Shown here in pieces: positions 63,044 to 64,000 of a DNA stretch of 64,000 nucleotides. Position numbers and translations under genes: made by a program. The notes under the pieces were generated by a model, which was not told where the DNA came from, did no database searches, and saw only the letters and a list, made by a program, of their open reading frames with translations. The stretch spans positions 1-64,000 of the forward strand of contig NZ_JALDYX010000011.1 of the NCBI RefSeq assembly GCF_024267675.1, given 5' to 3'. Within the stretch, counting starts at the first letter, position 1; each line of letters opens with the position of its first letter. The DNA comes from Marinobacterium sedimentorum. GTDB lineage: Bacteria; Pseudomonadota; Gammaproteobacteria; Pseudomonadales; Balneatricaceae.

Positions 63044-64000
63044 ATGTCTGAATCCCCCCTTCGTGCCCCGTCCCGTTTGACCATTGCCGATGTCGCCAGG
63101 GCGGCAGGCGTTTCCCGTACCACTGTCTCCCATGCCCTGAATGACCGTGGCCAGGTTGATCCCCGGACGCGGGAGAGGGTCAAGCAGATCGCGCAGGAGC
63201 TGGGCTACCGTCCCAACCTGCGGGCGCAGCGGTTGCGCACAGGCAAAGCCAACTCCATTGCCCTGGTGTCGTCCATGCCCTTTTCCGTGGCCGGCGGCCC
63301 ATCGCGGCTGGGTTTCATGATGGAAGTTGCGGGCTCGGCCATGGAGGCCGCCCTCAGACAGGGGCTGGCGCTGGTGCTGGTACCGCCGCTGGATGCGGCA
63401 GAGGCGCTGCTGGATGAGCTGGATATCGATGGCGCCGTGGTGATTGAACCGGCGGCCCATGATCGCAATGTGACACAGTTGCAGCGCCGCGGCGTCAAGG
63501 TGGTGTCTATCGGGCGCCAGCCAGAAGGAGATCAGGCCTTGCCCTATATCGACCTGCAGGGCTACGAGACCGGTCGCATCCTGCTGCAGCACCTGGAGGA
63601 GCAGGGGGCCCTGCGCACCGCGCTGCTGATCGGCACTCAGCCGCGTCATTCCTATGTCGATATGGAGCAGGCGTATCGGGATTTTGTCGGCGCACGGGAT
63701 ATGCCGGTGATCATCGCACGCGCCGAAGAAGCCGGCGGCGAAAGCGCCGGTCGCGAGGCGTGCCGGGCGCTACTTGAGAGTCACCCTGGCATTGATGCGA
63801 TCTGTGCGCCGGTGGATGCCTTTGCCGTCGGTGTGGTGAAGGAGGTTCAGGCCCGGGGGCTGCGTGTGCCCGAGGATATCCGTGTGGTGACCCGCTACGA
63901 CGGTCTGCGGGCCCGAAGCTGCCAGCCGCCTCTCACCGCGGTTAATCTGCATCTGGACGAGATTTCCGCCCTGGCCATTGACCTGCTGTTCGAGCATATC
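63044..64000 (+). CDS. LacI-family regulator (3' end cut by the window)
   Basis: The visible 319 residues start MSESPLRAPSRLTIADVARA. The LacI helix-turn-helix is DVARAAGVSRTTVSHALNDR (about residues 16-35), followed by the hinge (YRPNLRAQRLRTGKANSIALV) and most of the periplasmic-binding-like effector domain, with IDAICAPVDAFAVGVVKEVQ. It is divergent from the NCS2 operon. A nucleobase or its deaminated product is a probable effector. The reading frame is open at the window end. Confidence 0.92.
   Translation, partial: MSESPLRAPSRLTIADVARAAGVSRTTVSHALNDRGQVDPRTRERVKQIAQELGYRPNLRAQRLRTGKANSIALVSSMPFSVAGGPSRLGFMMEVAGSAMEAALRQGLALVLVPPLDAAEALLDELDIDGAVVIEPAAHDRNVTQLQRRGVKVVSIGRQPEGDQALPYIDLQGYETGRILLQHLEEQGALRTALLIGTQPRHSYVDMEQAYRDFVGARDMPVIIARAEEAGGESAGREACRALLESHPGIDAICAPVDAFAVGVVKEVQARGLRVPEDIRVVTRYDGLRARSCQPPLTAVNLHLDEISALAIDLLFEHI

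Overview
The window is about 58-60% GC, densely coded, and looks like a chromosomal segment of a marine-type gammaproteobacterium. The gene set (OlsF-like acyltransferase, LplT-PlsC-Aas fusion, HopJ-family protein, DinB, TrmA, MetG, UvrB, AspB-type aminotransferase) and its sigma-54, Fur and LTTR-style signals fit the Oceanospirillales/Pseudomonadales area (Marinobacterium-like). This assignment is inferred from protein character only; no search was run.

Layout. 1-5.9 kb: a formyltransferase-fold gene and, on the minus strand, a KpsS-like capsule protein, an SDR, an LtaS-like sulfatase-fold membrane enzyme and a membrane M28 peptidase, probably an envelope-polysaccharide operon. 6-11.3 kb: membrane J-domain protein, VWA protein, OlsF-like ornithine-lipid synthase, a 58-codon ORF, dinB and a HopJ-family gene. 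11.4-15.8 kb: a complete aapJQMP amino-acid ABC transporter behind a perfect sigma-54 promoter. 16.5-23 kb: metG, an HDOD protein, trmA, a TauE/SafE permease, a frameshifted ridA. 23.3-31.2 kb: a TetR gene with two operator-like palindromes, overlapping a giant LplT-PlsC-Aas fusion; then apbC/mrp, dcd and two unknown genes. 31.3-38 kb: a 23-codon ORF, a repeat array, and a tetR-MFP-RND-TolC efflux operon. 38-42.2 kb: aspartate aminotransferase, uvrB, PilZ. 42.3-46.8 kb: a polyamine-type ABC transporter. 47-50.5 kb: a decayed mmsA, an MFS gene and a membrane gene behind a Fur box. 50.5-56.5 kb: an FtsH paralogue, then a LysR gene divergent from an SSADH plus omega-aminotransferase pair. 56.5-58.5 kb: a repeat-rich degraded zone with a headless LysR remnant and a 169-bp MITE-like element. 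58.5-64 kb: a META lipoprotein and a nucleobase operon (NCS2 permease, Atz/Trz-type deaminase, TauE) divergent from a LacI regulator, with four identical palindromic operators between them.

The most unusual signal is a dispersed modular repeat found at three places (31442-31797, 47113-47177, 56592-56750). Each copy combines short hairpins whose stems differ in sequence but stay complementary, while the loops stay fixed as AGGA or NGGA. Stem covariation with an invariant GGA loop implies selection on an RNA or single-stranded DNA structure and resembles CsrA/RsmA binding hairpins. The largest array, with about nine such hairpins on the minus strand, sits directly downstream of the tolC gene of the efflux operon and ends at a perfect 15-bp inverted repeat.
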